DNA of 64,000 nucleotides from Shimia sp. R10_1 (GTDB lineage Bacteria; Pseudomonadota; Alphaproteobacteria; Rhodobacterales; Rhodobacteraceae), in contig NZ_JAGHQX010000002.1 in assembly GCF_017744095.1 (NCBI RefSeq), positions 1 to 64,000 on the forward strand, read 5' to 3'. The notes beneath the pieces are model-generated. The model worked only from the letters and a program-made list of their open reading frames with translations. It did no database searches and was not told the DNA's origin. Position numbers and translations under genes: made by a program. The stretch's first letter is position 1. Each line of letters starts with the position of its first letter. Shown piece by piece: positions 17,854 through 26,381 of this stretch.

Positions 17854-18379
17854 GGCTCATTCCCCTCTGATCCCTGAATTTGCGCCCCAAACTGGCGCGT
17901 GCGGTGGCAAGGCGGCTCATCACTGTGGCCAGCGGAATATCAAGTATCTCCGCAGCGGCCTTATAAGAATAGCCCTCAACATACACCAGAACCACAGTCA
18001 CACGCTGTGCCTCCGGCAGATCCAGCACCGATTTCAAAACCTCTTGGCGATCATAGTCCCGCTCTGGATCTTGCTTAGGGTCTGGAATTTCAGCGGCATC
18101 CACCATTGGCATGCCGCCACCTTTACGTACTTTTTCTTTGCGGATCTCACTGATCCAAAGGTTGTGAGTGATCCGAAACATCCACCGGTCCAAGTGGGTG
18201 CCGGGCTGGAACTTGCTGGCCTGCTCTATCGCCCGCAAACAGGCAGCTTGCGCCAGATCATCAGCCCCATCTCTGGATCCTGTGAGCGAAAACGCATAGC
18301 GCCAAATGCGGGGGAAGACCTTTGGCAAGCCTGCTGCCACCTCTTCTTCTGCGCTATATTTTCTCCAACGGCCCAGCAT
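17843..18379 (-). CDS. ECF-type RNA polymerase sigma factor
   Basis: A 178-residue extracytoplasmic-function sigma factor. Region 2 includes GADDLAQAACLRAIEQ and region 4 includes GYSYKAAAEILDIPLATVMS, a helix-turn-helix for -35 recognition. The frame is open further upstream into the cytochrome gene, but the ATG at 18379 gives the usual length and lies 22 bp after that gene's stop. The ribosome binding site (GAGAG) is weak. It is co-directional with a YceI protein, a cytochrome c and an anti-sigma gene. ECF group and trigger are unknown. Confidence 0.9.
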   Translation of the reverse strand: MLGRWRKYSAEEEVAAGLPKVFPRIWRYAFSLTGSRDGADDLAQAACLRAIEQASKFQPGTHLDRWMFRITHNLWISEIRKEKVRKGGGMPMVDAAEIPDPKQDPERDYDRQEVLKSVLDLPEAQRVTVVLVYVEGYSYKAAAEILDIPLATVMSRLATARASLGRKFRDQRGMSRAR

Positions 18380-18401
18380 CAATCTCTCGCGCTCTGATCT
18401 C

Positions 18402-18776
18402 TCATTGATCTGCCAGTTCACTCTGCAAATAGGCCAAAAGGTCGTCAATCTGCTCAGGCTTTCTAAGACCCGCAAATGCCATTGTGGTTCCCGGCACCAG
18501 CGCTCTTGGCTTCGTCAGAAACTCTGTAAGCGTTGCCGCGTCCCAGACAATACCCGCCTGCTGCATCGGACCCGAATAGCGAAAGCCCTCCACAGACCCC
18601 GAGGTGGCGCCAAACACGCCATAGAGCGTCGGTCCAGCACGGTTGTCATCAGGCTTCAAGCTGTGACAGGACTGACATTTGCGAAAGACCTTTTTGCCAG
18701 CTTTCACATCCCCCTCTGAGGCTGCCGCCCCGGCCCATATCGTCAAAGCAACCGCTAAACACGTCAATTGGCGCAT
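18402..18776 (-). CDS. Class I c-type cytochrome
   Basis: A 124-residue periplasmic monohaem cytochrome. It has a signal peptide (MRQLTCLAVALTIWAGAAAS), a haem-binding CQSCH at residues 34-38 and a likely distal ligand Met99 in PGTTMAF. It resembles cytochrome c2/c550 electron carriers of alphaproteobacteria. AAGGAG precedes the ATG. It lies 56 bp after the YceI gene and just before the sigma factor, so it may be a target or sensor component of that regulon; this is inference. Confidence 0.9.
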   Translation of the reverse strand: MRQLTCLAVALTIWAGAAASEGDVKAGKKVFRKCQSCHSLKPDDNRAGPTLYGVFGATSGSVEGFRYSGPMQQAGIVWDAATLTEFLTKPRALVPGTTMAFAGLRKPEQIDDLLAYLQSELADQ

Positions 18777-18832
18777 CTTTATCTCCTTGCTTGATGCACG
18801 GGGCCAAGGCCCCGCACGTCTGGCTCGCGCCG

Positions 18833-19417
18833 TTACTTCTCAAAAATCATCCGCACAGTCACAGGCGTCACACGGGTGATCCCCTCAAGGCTCGCAAGCT
18901 CTTTCAACTTATCGACACCCGCATCAATACCCAGATCATAGGTGGACAGCATGATCATATCCGATGTTGTGACCAAAACACGGTCTTCGCTCAGCCGGGC
19001 AACAAACAATTCCGCCTCAACATCTGCGCTCACCCCGACGAGGCTCAGCGCGCCCTCAAACTCCACAACCGTGGTTGCACCGACTTCCAGATCGTGCACC
19101 GCATCAAAATCCACAGAACCAGTCAGCTCAGCCCGCGCGTCCGCCGCCTTAAAAATATGCGTGATCATGCGCTCATTGCGAATGTCGATGTTGGTTTCCA
19201 CAGAGCCAAGCTCGATAGATACCGCAACCTCACCTTTTTCGTTCACCGACCCAGACAGAGCAGCAAATGTATGAACTTCACCGAACTCATTGCTCTTGAT
19301 CGACCCAAACGCAATTTGGCTGTCTTCATCAACGGTTTTCCAAGTCTCATGCCCGCCGGCTATCGCGGGGCCAGCAAATGCCAAAACAAGTGCAGTGGTT
19401 TTCAACAGTGTCTTCAT
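18833..19417 (-). CDS. YceI family periplasmic protein
   Basis: A 194-residue secreted protein with a signal peptide (MKTLLKTTALVLAFAGPAIA) and the YceI lipocalin-like beta-barrel that binds isoprenoid lipids in characterised members. The N-terminal SQIAFGSIKSNEFGEVHTF is family-typical. The start at 19417 has GGAGG 6 bp upstream and begins the signal peptide. It is the first gene of the sigma/anti-sigma locus. The preceding terminator separates it from adk. Confidence 0.88.
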   Translation of the reverse strand: MKTLLKTTALVLAFAGPAIAGGHETWKTVDEDSQIAFGSIKSNEFGEVHTFAALSGSVNEKGEVAVSIELGSVETNIDIRNERMITHIFKAADARAELTGSVDFDAVHDLEVGATTVVEFEGALSLVGVSADVEAELFVARLSEDRVLVTTSDMIMLSTYDLGIDAGVDKLKELASLEGITRVTPVTVRMIFEK

Positions 19418-19504
19418 CGGTTCCTCCAAGCCAGGCAAAATCGCCCATTCAGAAGATCAACGCGCCAGCTGGCAAAACTATTCAGAAAAAAATTCATCAA
19501 AAAA

Positions 19505-19536
19505 CAAAAAAGCCCCCAGAAACCTGAGGGCTTTCT
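19505..19536 (-). terminator. Intrinsic terminator after adk
   Basis: On the minus strand AAAGCCC and GGGCTTT (19528-19534 and 19509-19515 on +) form a stem with an inner CTG/CAG pair, followed by TTTTGTTTT-type T-rich sequence. It closes the rplO-secY-adk unit and separates it from the inserted YceI gene. Confidence 0.88.
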
Positions 19537-19554
19537 AGAAAGTCTGTGTTTTGC

Positions 19555-20130
19555 TTACCCAAGCACGCCTGCAACAGAGGCTTCCACCTCATCCATCGAC
19601 GCAAGACCGTCGATAGAGGTGAGATTGCCCTTGGCATGGTAGTAGCCGATCAACGGTGACGTCTGTTTGTAATACGCCATCAAGCGCACTTTCAGACTTT
19701 CCTCATTGTCGTCTGCACGCGCTTCGCCGCCTGCAGCCACCGCTTCTTTTGCACGGTTGATGATGCGTTCAACAAGAACCTCATCGTTCACCTGCATCTC
19801 GATCACGGCATCCAGCTTTTCGCCGCAGTCTTCAAGCAAAGCCGCCAGAGCGTCTGCCTGCGCCAGCGTGCGTGGGAAGCCGTCAAAGATGAAGCCGCCC
19901 TTTTTGTCACCCTCGAGTTGTTCACGGATCAAGCCGATCACAATCTCATCCGTCACAAGCTCGCCACGGTCCATGACTTCTGCAACTTTTTTGCCCATCT
20001 CAGTGCCAGAGGTCTTTGCCGCACGCAGCATATCCCCTGTGGAGAGTTGGATCATGTCGCGGCTCTCAACGAGACGACTTGCTTGTGTCCCTTTCCCCGC
20101 ACCTGGCGGGCCAAGCAAAATAATGTTCAT
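19555..20130 (-). CDS. adk: Adenylate kinase
   Basis: Interconverts ATP plus AMP and two ADP. It has 191 residues with P-loop GPPGAGKGT at 7-15, the AMP-binding [14 protein letters not shown] segment and a short LID lacking the insert and zinc cysteines of the long form, as expected for many alphaproteobacteria. It overlaps secY by 4 bp (ATGA) and ends this operon, followed by a terminator. In the standard order rpsM would follow directly. Confidence 0.97.
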   Translation of the reverse strand: MNIILLGPPGAGKGTQASRLVESRDMIQLSTGDMLRAAKTSGTEMGKKVAEVMDRGELVTDEIVIGLIREQLEGDKKGGFIFDGFPRTLAQADALAALLEDCGEKLDAVIEMQVNDEVLVERIINRAKEAVAAGGEARADDNEESLKVRLMAYYKQTSPLIGYYHAKGNLTSIDGLASMDEVEASVAGVLG

Positions 20131-21491
20131 CGACGAGCAGCTCCCTTACGTGCGCCGCGCTTTTTGCCTTTACCGCGCAGCTGCGATTTTTCGATCAGCC
20201 CTTCATACTGATGGGCCAGCAGATGGTTCTGTACCTGTTGGATGGTGTCCATGGTCACTGACACAACAATAAGAACAGACGTTCCGCCAAAATAGAATGG
20301 GATCGCAAACTGGCCACGCAGAATCTCAGGAAGGAGACAAACTGCCGCAAGGTAGGCTGAGCCAAGCACCAGAATACGGTTCACCACATACTCAAGATAC
20401 TCTGCAGTACGCTTGCCTGGGCGAATACCCGGCACAAACCCGTTCTGGTTTTTCAGATTGTCAGCCACATCATCGGGCTTAAAGCTCACATTGAATGTGT
20501 AGAAATACGCAAAGAACACGATCATGGCGACAAAGAACAGCAGATACAGCGGCTGACCTGGGCCGAAGTAAGCAAGCAGTGTCGACATGATTGGGCCGGT
20601 CTGGCTGCCAGAGAAGGTCGAGATCGTCGTCGGCAACAGAAGCAGAGAGCTTGCAAAGATTGCCGGGATCACGCCTGCTGGGTTTACCTTGACTGGCAGG
20701 TGGCTGGAGCCACCGTCATAGACTTTCATGCCCACCTGACGGCGAGGGTATTGAATGTGGATCTTGCGCAGCGCACGCTCCATGAAGACCACGAAGGCAA
20801 TGGTTGCAATCACCATCACTATGACGCCCACAATCACAGCTTCGCTGATTGCGCCTGTACGGCCAGACACGAAGAACTGCGCCAGTGCGGCTGGGAGCTC
20901 GGCCACAATACCGACAAAGATGATCAAGGATATGCCGTTGCCGATACCGCGTGCGGTGATCTGCTCACCCAGCCACATCAGGAACATGGTGCCACCAACC
21001 AGTGTGATCAAGCAGCTGAAGCGGAAGAACATACCCGGATCGGTCACAAGATCCCCTGCCTCAAGGCTCACCGCAAGACCATAAGCCTGCAATGTGGCAA
21101 GGAACACCGTGCCGTAGCGGGTGTATTGGTTCATCTTTTTGCGGCCCTGCTCACCCTCTTTCTTGAGTTGCTCAAGCGCGGGCACCATCGAACCCAAGAG
21201 CTGGACGATGATCGAGGCCGAAATATAAGGCATGATGCCCAGAGCAAAGATCCCCATACGGCCCAATGCACCGCCGGTGAACATGGACAGGATACCACCA
21301 ATCCCTGCGCCTGCGCTCTCCATGAATTCACGAAGCGCCACACCATCAATGCCCGGAACCGGGATCCAGGTGCCAAGACGATACACAATCAACAATGCCA
21401 GAGTGAACAGGATGCGATTGCGCAGATCGGTCGCTTTGGTCAGCGCGGCCCAGCTTGTGTTGGCCGCCATTTGCTCTGCTGCAGATACCAT
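20127..21491 (-). CDS. secY: Preprotein translocase subunit SecY
   Basis: Channel-forming core of the Sec translocon in the inner membrane. It has 454 residues with ten predicted helices. The start ([20 protein letters not shown]), the plug-proximal helix 2b region, and the conserved C-terminal [12 protein letters not shown] tail are all family-typical. It follows rplO by 107 bp containing a hairpin, and overlaps adk by 4 bp. Confidence 0.98.
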   Translation of the reverse strand: MVSAAEQMAANTSWAALTKATDLRNRILFTLALLIVYRLGTWIPVPGIDGVALREFMESAGAGIGGILSMFTGGALGRMGIFALGIMPYISASIIVQLLGSMVPALEQLKKEGEQGRKKMNQYTRYGTVFLATLQAYGLAVSLEAGDLVTDPGMFFRFSCLITLVGGTMFLMWLGEQITARGIGNGISLIIFVGIVAELPAALAQFFVSGRTGAISEAVIVGVIVMVIATIAFVVFMERALRKIHIQYPRRQVGMKVYDGGSSHLPVKVNPAGVIPAIFASSLLLLPTTISTFSGSQTGPIMSTLLAYFGPGQPLYLLFFVAMIVFFAYFYTFNVSFKPDDVADNLKNQNGFVPGIRPGKRTAEYLEYVVNRILVLGSAYLAAVCLLPEILRGQFAIPFYFGGTSVLIVVSVTMDTIQQVQNHLLAHQYEGLIEKSQLRGKGKKRGARKGAARR

Positions 21492-21513
21492 TTAGGATCT
21501 CTCTTAGACTAGA

Positions 21514-21549
21514 AACGCCGCCAGAACCGTTTCCCGGTTTGGCGGCGTT
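21514..21549 (-). other. Stable hairpin between rplO and secY
   Basis: AACGCCGCCA and TGGCGGCGTT form the outer stem, with further pairing ACCG/CGGT inside and a TTTC-type loop. Only TTTCT follows on the minus strand, so readthrough into secY is expected. It may limit secY relative to rplO or be an RNase processing site. Confidence 0.7.
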
Positions 21550-21598
21550 GGAAAACTTGTCAGATTATGTAAGCGGGTCCGTCCCCGCTCACAACCTC

Positions 21599-22072
21599 TT
21601 ATTCAGCCGCTGGCGCGGTTTTGACAGTCAGAGAGCCACCTGCTTTTGCAACAGCGTCAACAGCTGCCTTGGAAGCGCCGGTCACTTCGATGTTCAGCTT
21701 GGCGGTGACTTCGCCTTTTGCCAGAACACGGATGCCGTCAAGCTTACGACGGACCAGACCGGATTCGATCAGCGCGTCTTCGGTAATCGCTGCGGATGCG
21801 TCCAGTTTCTTGGAGTCGACGAATTTCTGGATCAGGCCCAGGTTTACAACAGCAAATGCCTTGCGGTTTGGCTTGTTGAAGCCACGCTTAGGCAGACGCT
21901 GGTACAATGGCATCTGGCCACCTTCGTAGCCGTTGATCGCCACACCCGAACGGGATTTCTGACCTTTGATACCACGGCCACCCATTTTACCTTTACCGGA
22001 ACCGGGGCCACGGCCAACGCGCATGCGTTTCTTAGTTGCGCCAGGATTGTCGCGCAGTTCGTGCAGTTTCAT
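21599..22072 (-). CDS. rplO: 50S ribosomal protein L15
   Basis: Large-subunit assembly protein of 157 residues. It begins [20 protein letters not shown] and contains the glycine-rich [18 protein letters not shown] loop. The ATG at 22072 has AAGGAG 7 bp upstream; the longer frame is rejected because its extra 27 residues are not L15-like. In most bacteria rplO follows rpmD directly; here 1.8 kb of other genes intervene and rplO has its own promoter. Confidence 0.97.
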   Translation of the reverse strand: MKLHELRDNPGATKKRMRVGRGPGSGKGKMGGRGIKGQKSRSGVAINGYEGGQMPLYQRLPKRGFNKPNRKAFAVVNLGLIQKFVDSKKLDASAAITEDALIESGLVRRKLDGIRVLAKGEVTAKLNIEVTGASKAAVDAVAKAGGSLTVKTAPAAE

Positions 22073-22140
22073 ATCGCTTCTCCTTGCCGGAACTGACCCA
22101 CGAAGCGTATCGGGCCAAACTCGGCTTTTCTTGATTTTGA

Positions 22141-22157
22141 TTCTGTGGCGCACAGAA
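22141..22157 (-). promoter_or_regulatory. Hairpin at the start of the rplO leader
   Basis: TTCTGTG (22141-22147) and CACAGAA (22151-22157) are perfect complements with a 3-base loop. The hairpin would begin only a few bases after the predicted transcription start and could protect the 5' end. Confidence 0.5.
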
Positions 22158-22169
22158 CGTCACCGGGCG

Positions 22170-22198
22170 CGTATAGACCCTTGATGCGCAGTTTGCAA
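22170..22198 (-). promoter_or_regulatory. Sigma-70-type promoter of rplO-secY-adk
   Basis: On the minus strand TTGCAA (22193-22198), 17 bp, then TATACG (22170-22175). It is the expected replacement promoter for the rplO unit after its separation from rpmD. Confidence 0.65.
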
Positions 22199-22351
22199 TG
22201 TCCAACCACATCATAGAAGTACATGCCCTGCCGCGGTTGTCACACGCGCCATTGTGGCGTGCCTGCGCTCCAAAGACGCATCTCAAAACCCTATCAATGG
22301 CGCCGCACTTCCAATAGCAACGGCCTGTCGAGATCTCAGGAGCGGCAGGAC

Positions 22352-22912
22352 ATGTCCTATCCGGAAATATATGTTTTGCGGCACGGTGAAACCGAGTGGA
22401 ACGTAACGGGCAAATTTCAGGGCCGGCAGGACTCCCCGCTCACAGCGCGAGGGCGCCAGCACGCACAGCGTCAGCGCGAGCTGTTGCAAACACTGACAAC
22501 GCGGCCTCTGACCGCGTTTTGTAGCCCGCAGGAGCGCGCACGTCACACCGCGCAATTGGCGTTAGGCGGCAGTATGAAACCTGTGTTTGATGATCGCTTG
22601 AAGGAAATAGACTTTGGGGACTGGGAAGGCAAAACGCGCCTTGAAATCAAGACCCTGATCGATTGCCCTTTTGAAAGTCACCAATGGTATTTTCATAGCC
22701 CAAAGGGCGAATCCTACGCAGACATCTCAAAACGCGTCAAAGCGTTCCTGAACGACCTGGTCCAACCTGCTGTCATCGTCACCCATGGTGTCACGTCCAT
22801 TGTGTTGCGCGGCCTCTACTTAGGCCTGTCCAAAGACGCCCTACTCCAGCTTCCGAAAGAACAGGGCTGTATCTACCATCTCTCAGATGGTCAGGAGCGG
22901 GTTCTCAGGTAA
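22352..22912 (+). CDS. Histidine phosphatase family protein (phosphoglycerate-mutase fold)
   Basis: A 186-residue protein with the catalytic RHGE at residues 10-13 (His11 nucleophile), the typical GRQDSPLT loop, and a second histidine in VTHGVTS. It may be a broad phosphatase such as a GpmB/CobC-like enzyme, but the substrate is unknown. The start is the ATG at 22352, with AGGAGCGGCAGG upstream. It is the only + strand gene within the ribosomal cluster interior apart from the lysE and chemoreceptor genes, and lies between rplO and rpmD. Confidence 0.85.
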   Translation: MSYPEIYVLRHGETEWNVTGKFQGRQDSPLTARGRQHAQRQRELLQTLTTRPLTAFCSPQERARHTAQLALGGSMKPVFDDRLKEIDFGDWEGKTRLEIKTLIDCPFESHQWYFHSPKGESYADISKRVKAFLNDLVQPAVIVTHGVTSIVLRGLYLGLSKDALLQLPKEQGCIYHLSDGQERVLR

Positions 22913-22934
22913 ACGCTTCTAAACGCTTCAAACC

Positions 22935-22962
22935 AAAACGCCCTCAACGGATGTGAGGGCGG
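22935..22962 (-). terminator. Terminator after the first DUF1127 gene
   Basis: CGCCCTCA (22939-22946) pairs perfectly with TGAGGGCG (22954-22961). On the minus strand TTTT follows directly. It may also slow transcription leaving the phosphatase gene on the other strand. Confidence 0.75.
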
Positions 22963-22985
22963 TACGGTCGAATTCTCGTGCAGAC

Positions 22986-23198
22986 TTAGCCGTAAACGTG
23001 CTTGGTCGCCAGCTCTTCAATGTCATAGCGACTGATGCCGATGTCTGCGAGGTCGCGATCCGTCATCTCAGAAAGTTCGCGTACGGTTGTATTGTATTTC
23101 GCCCGCAACGCGCGTGCTTCCTTGAACGCTTCCAGTGCAGCTTCGATACGCGCAACCAAGGAAGATCCAGTGGAAAGAGTGATGTTTGCATTCGCCAT
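22986..23198 (-). CDS. DUF1127 family small protein
   Basis: A 70-residue protein whose C-terminal half, RELSEMTDRDLADIGISRYDIE, is the DUF1127 signature. Members are abundant short proteins in alphaproteobacteria; some act in phosphate, carbon or RNA metabolism, and no function can be assigned here. AAAGGAG precedes the ATG. It has its own promoter and terminator, so it is a one-gene unit inside the ribosomal cluster. Confidence 0.9.
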   Translation of the reverse strand: MANANITLSTGSSLVARIEAALEAFKEARALRAKYNTTVRELSEMTDRDLADIGISRYDIEELATKHVYG

Positions 23199-23272
23199 TG
23201 TCGTGGCTCCTTTTGATCTATGCCGAAACGTATTTTCCGGCGGGCTGTTTTGTTTCTTTCTGTTGTGCCCTT

Positions 23273-23301
23273 GATATAGAACGCCCCGTTATCGCTAACA
23301 A
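23273..23301 (-). promoter_or_regulatory. Sigma-70-type promoter of the first DUF1127 gene
   Basis: On the minus strand TTGTTA (23296-23301), 17 bp, then TATATC (23273-23278). It is placed about 75 bp upstream of the start codon. Confidence 0.6.
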
Positions 23302-23364
23302 TTGACGGTTTGAACTGCCCGCTATGCGCCAGAGGCATGCCGCCTTAACAAAGCTCTAAAACGA

Positions 23365-23393
23365 CAAAAGCCCCGGACATGCATCCGAGGCTA
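23365..23393 (-). terminator. Terminator after the second DUF1127 gene
   Basis: AGCCCCGGA (23369-23377) pairs with TCCGAGGCT (23384-23392), with one mismatch, and TTTTGTCGTTTT follows on the minus strand. Confidence 0.75.
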
Positions 23394-23416
23394 AGTCACA
23401 GGGAAGATACTTTAGA

Positions 23417-23632
23417 TCAGAGTGCTTGAGCACCCTGACGCGCCACGCGCTCAATGTCGCCGCGGCTCAGGCCCACATCAGCCAACTCGCGAACTGTCAG
23501 CTTGTTCAGCTCTTTCACGGTCTTCCTATAAGAAGACGCGCGTTTCTGATTCAGGCGCCATGTTTCAACCATGCGGGCGAAACGGCCAACGAAATCAACG
23601 GCTTCAATGTGCAGAGAGGGTGCATGTTGCAT
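23417..23632 (-). CDS. DUF1127 family small protein
   Basis: A 71-residue paralogue of the protein at 22986-23198. The C-terminal part KELNKLTVRELADVGLSRGDIE matches the DUF1127 consensus closely, while the N terminus differs (MQHAPSLHIEAVDFVGRF). AAGGATT lies upstream of the ATG. Its upstream region holds a palindrome and direct repeats at 23748-23776. Function unknown. Confidence 0.88.
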   Translation of the reverse strand: MQHAPSLHIEAVDFVGRFARMVETWRLNQKRASSYRKTVKELNKLTVRELADVGLSRGDIERVARQGAQAL

Positions 23633-23747
23633 GGGATTAATCCTTAAAACTGCCGGTGCGCCACTTCGGCCAATGCGCGTTACATCTCAGTACGCGTTCA
23701 CATAATGCCTTCTTTTTCATCGAGGTAGGGGGAGTACAGCATCTCCG

Positions 23748-23776
23748 TTATGCAGTTTATGCATGACCACAGTCAT
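23748..23776. promoter_or_regulatory. Operator-like palindrome and direct repeats upstream of the second DUF1127 gene
   Basis: TTATGCA occurs twice (23748-23754 and 23757-23763) with a 9-bp period. It is followed by ATGACCACAGTCAT (23763-23776), whose arms ATGAC and GTCAT are perfect complements. The site lies about 115-145 bp upstream of the start codon. Binding by a transcription factor is inference. Confidence 0.4.
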
Positions 23777-23792
23777 AATCTCTTAACACACG

Positions 23793-23828
23793 TAAAAACG
23801 CCCCAAGCGTGAACCCGGGGCGTTTTCA
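23793..23828 (-). terminator. Intrinsic terminator after rpmD
   Basis: AAAACGCCCC (23795-23804) pairs perfectly with GGGGCGTTTT (23817-23826). Five T residues follow on the minus strand. It ends the rpmC-rpmD operon. Confidence 0.93.
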
Positions 23829-23849
23829 AACTTTAAGATCAAAAAGAGC

Positions 23850-24038
23850 TTAGTCGCGCTCTTCGATGATTTCCACCATGTGGGAAACCTTACGGATCAT
23901 GCCGCGCACGGAAGGTGTGTCTTCCAGCTCACGTGTGCGGTTCATCTTGTTCAGACCCAGACCGATCAGCGTGGCACGCTGGTCTTGAGGGCGACGGATC
24001 GGCGAACCGACCTGCTTTACAACGATGGTTTTTGCCAT
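23850..24038 (-). CDS. rpmD: 50S ribosomal protein L30
   Basis: A 62-residue large-subunit protein with the typical start [17 protein letters not shown] and the core [20 protein letters not shown]. It follows rpsE by 13 bp and is the last gene of its unit, followed at once by a strong terminator, whereas in most bacteria rplO comes next. Confidence 0.97.
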   Translation of the reverse strand: MAKTIVVKQVGSPIRRPQDQRATLIGLGLNKMNRTRELEDTPSVRGMIRKVSHMVEIIEERD

Positions 24039-24051
24039 GTCTCGTTACTCC

Positions 24052-24618
24052 TTACGCGTCTGCGGCTTCGGCAGGTGCTTCATCCTTGCGCAGGATATCA
24101 GCAACTTTCTTGCCACGACGTGCCGCAACCTGACGAGGGCTGGCTTCTTTTTTCAGCCCGTCGATGGTGGCGCGGATCATGTTGTATGGGTTCTGCGAAC
24201 CAATGGATTTCGAAACAACGTCTTTGACGCCGAGCATTTCGAAAACGGCACGCATTGGACCACCGGCGATGATACCAGTACCTTCAGGTGCGGTACGCAT
24301 AACCACTTTACCGGCGCCGTGACGGCCTTCCATGTCGTGGTGCAGAGTACGACCTTCGCGCAGAGGCACGCGGATCATTTGACGCTTGGCTTGCTCGGTG
24401 GCTTTGCGGATGGCCTCAGGGACCTCTTTCGCTTTACCTTTGCCGAAGCCAACGCGGCCTTTTTGATCGCCCACAACTACCAGAGCAGCGAAGCCAAAGT
24501 TCTTACCGCCTTTGGTGGTTTTGGACACGCGGTTGATCGCTACGAGACGATCTGCGAATTCCGGGGTTTCTTCTTCGCGGTTGCGACCGCGGCCCCGACG
24601 ATTTTCACGTTCTGCCAT
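24052..24618 (-). CDS. rpsE: 30S ribosomal protein S5
   Basis: Small-subunit accuracy protein of 188 residues. It has the double-stranded-RNA-binding-like N-terminal domain ([16 protein letters not shown]) and the C-terminal domain with [16 protein letters not shown]. The N terminus is Arg/Glu rich. It is separated from rplR by an unusual 117-bp gap with a strong hairpin. Confidence 0.98.
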   Translation of the reverse strand: MAERENRRGRGRNREEETPEFADRLVAINRVSKTTKGGKNFGFAALVVVGDQKGRVGFGKGKAKEVPEAIRKATEQAKRQMIRVPLREGRTLHHDMEGRHGAGKVVMRTAPEGTGIIAGGPMRAVFEMLGVKDVVSKSIGSQNPYNMIRATIDGLKKEASPRQVAARRGKKVADILRKDEAPAEAADA

Positions 24619-24707
24619 TTGGCATTCCTTTATCTACTGGCGCGAGGCGCCTGTTACTTCCGATCCCAGTGAACCCTGACGCAAGCGCCAGACCTCCCGG
24701 ATCATCG

Positions 24708-24727
24708 GGGGGACGTTGCCGTCCCCC
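24708..24727 (-). other. Hairpin in the 117-bp rplR-rpsE gap
   Basis: GGGGGAC (24708-24714) and GTCCCCC (24721-24727) are perfect complements around a 6-base loop. No T tract follows on the minus strand, so it is not a terminator. It may be a processing or regulatory element; this gap is larger than any other between neighbouring genes of this operon. Confidence 0.6.
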
Positions 24728-24735
24728 ACAAGTGC

Positions 24736-25098
24736 TTATACTTTCAGGCCACCTTCACGCGCAGCTACGGCCAGAGCCTTCACTTTGCCGTGGAAGAGAC
24801 GACCGCCGCGATCGAAATAAGCTTCGGTCACGCCAGCTTTGACAGCACGCTCTGCAATCGCCGCGCCCACTTTGGTGGCTGCTTCGATGTTGTTTTTGCC
24901 AACCACGCCCAGATCTTTTTCCAGGGAGGAGGCCGCTGCCACGGTCACGCCAGCACGATCGTCGATCAGCTGAACGCTGATGTTCTTGTTGCTGCGGTGA
25001 ACGGACAGGCGCAGTTTGCTGTCGCCATTGACCTTGCGAAGTTTGTTCCGGACGCGCAGGCGGCGCTTTAGGAACAGTTCCCGTTTGCTGTTTGCCAT
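24736..25098 (-). CDS. rplR: 50S ribosomal protein L18
   Basis: A 5S-rRNA-binding protein of 120 residues starting [20 protein letters not shown] and ending in the typical [16 protein letters not shown] region. It follows rplF by 11 bp in the usual spc order. Confidence 0.98.
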   Translation of the reverse strand: MANSKRELFLKRRLRVRNKLRKVNGDSKLRLSVHRSNKNISVQLIDDRAGVTVAAASSLEKDLGVVGKNNIEAATKVGAAIAERAVKAGVTEAYFDRGGRLFHGKVKALAVAAREGGLKV

Positions 25099-25109
25099 CT
25101 GTCTGGTCC

Positions 25110-25643
25110 TTACTTCTTCTTACCTTCCTTACGGAAGATATACTCGTCTTTGTACTTGATACCCTTGCCTTTGTAAGGCTCAGGCTTACGCCATTCGCGG
25201 ATGTTCGCCGCAACTTGGCCAACCAGTTGGCTGTCAGTACCTTCAACGATGATTTCAGTCGGCTTCGGCGCAGTCACGGTGATGCCTGCTGGAACCTCGA
25301 AGTTCACCTCGTGGGAGAGACCGAGCGACAGTTTCAGGGTGTTGCCCTGCATCTGCGCACGATAACCAACACCGTTGATTTCGAGTTCTTTTTTGAAGCC
25401 AGTGGTCACACCGGTCACCATGTTGGCAACCATAGTGCGGGACATGCCCCACTGCTGGCGAGCACGCTTGGATTTGCCGCGAGGAGTTACCGAAACGGCG
25501 TTCTCTTCAACTTCAATCGTCACGTCATCGGTCGCAGTGAAAGACTGAGTGTCCTTCGGACCTTTGATTTCGATGGTCTGGCCGGAGACAGAGGCAGTAA
25601 CGCCGCTGGGCAGCTCGACCGGTTTTTTACCAATACGAGACAT
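25110..25643 (-). CDS. rplF: 50S ribosomal protein L6
   Basis: A 177-residue protein near the factor-binding centre, with two repeated alpha/beta domains. It starts [15 protein letters not shown] and carries the C-terminal [11 protein letters not shown] signature. It lies 12 bp after rpsH. Confidence 0.98.
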   Translation of the reverse strand: MSRIGKKPVELPSGVTASVSGQTIEIKGPKDTQSFTATDDVTIEVEENAVSVTPRGKSKRARQQWGMSRTMVANMVTGVTTGFKKELEINGVGYRAQMQGNTLKLSLGLSHEVNFEVPAGITVTAPKPTEIIVEGTDSQLVGQVAANIREWRKPEPYKGKGIKYKDEYIFRKEGKKK

Positions 25644-25655
25644 TCTCAGCTCTCC

Positions 25656-26045
25656 TTAGAAGACCGTGCAGAGCACTTCGCCGCCAACATTGTTGGAGCG
25701 TGCGCTTGCGTCAGACATCACACCTTTGGAGGTGGAGACAATCGACACACCCAGGCCCTGACGGACGGTTGGGATGTCATTGACATTCATGTAAACGCGA
25801 CGACCAGGCTTGGAGACCCGCTTCAGTTCGCGAATGACAGGAGTGCCTTCGTAGTACTTCAGGCTGATTTCGAACGCCGGGTGGCCGTTCTCTTCAATTG
25901 CCTCATAGCCGCGGATGTAGCCTTCGTTAGTCAGCACATCCAGAACCCAGCCACGCAACTTGGACGCCGGGGTGGAAACCACGGACTTGCCACGCATCTG
26001 GCCGTTGCGGATACGGGTCAGCATATCACCGATAGGATCGTTCAT
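25656..26045 (-). CDS. rpsH: 30S ribosomal protein S8
   Basis: A 129-residue central-domain 16S rRNA-binding protein, which in Escherichia coli also represses the spc operon by binding its mRNA. The start [16 protein letters not shown] and the C-terminal [13 protein letters not shown] are diagnostic. Whether it autoregulates here is unknown; no S8-like site was recognised. Confidence 0.98.
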   Translation of the reverse strand: MNDPIGDMLTRIRNGQMRGKSVVSTPASKLRGWVLDVLTNEGYIRGYEAIEENGHPAFEISLKYYEGTPVIRELKRVSKPGRRVYMNVNDIPTVRQGLGVSIVSTSKGVMSDASARSNNVGGEVLCTVF

Positions 26046-26057
26046 ATCGTTCTCTCC

Positions 26058-26363
26058 TTACCAGCTGGATTTGACCATGCCGGGGATCTGACCAGCAGAA
26101 CCCAGCTCGCGCAGCGCAATACGGCTGACCTTCAGCTTACGGTAGTAAGCATGTGGACGGCCGGTGAGCTGGCAACGGTTGTGAAGACGGGTCGCCGAGC
26201 TGTTGCGCGGCAGTTTCGCCAGTTTCAGACGCGCTTTGAAACGCTCTTCCATTGGCTTGGACTCATCGTTTGCGATCTCTTTGAGCTCCGCGCGCTTGGC
26301 AGCGTATTTTGCCACCAGACGCTCGCGCTTCTTCTCGCGCTCGATCATTGCTTTTTTAGCCAT
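26058..26363 (-). CDS. rpsN: 30S ribosomal protein S14 (zinc-independent form)
   Basis: A 101-residue S14 of the long form that lacks the CXXC zinc pair. It starts [17 protein letters not shown] and contains [20 protein letters not shown]. It follows rplE by 18 bp in the usual order. Confidence 0.98.
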   Translation of the reverse strand: MAKKAMIEREKKRERLVAKYAAKRAELKEIANDESKPMEERFKARLKLAKLPRNSSATRLHNRCQLTGRPHAYYRKLKVSRIALRELGSAGQIPGMVKSSW

Positions 26364-26381
26364 GTCGTAATCCTCTCAGCC

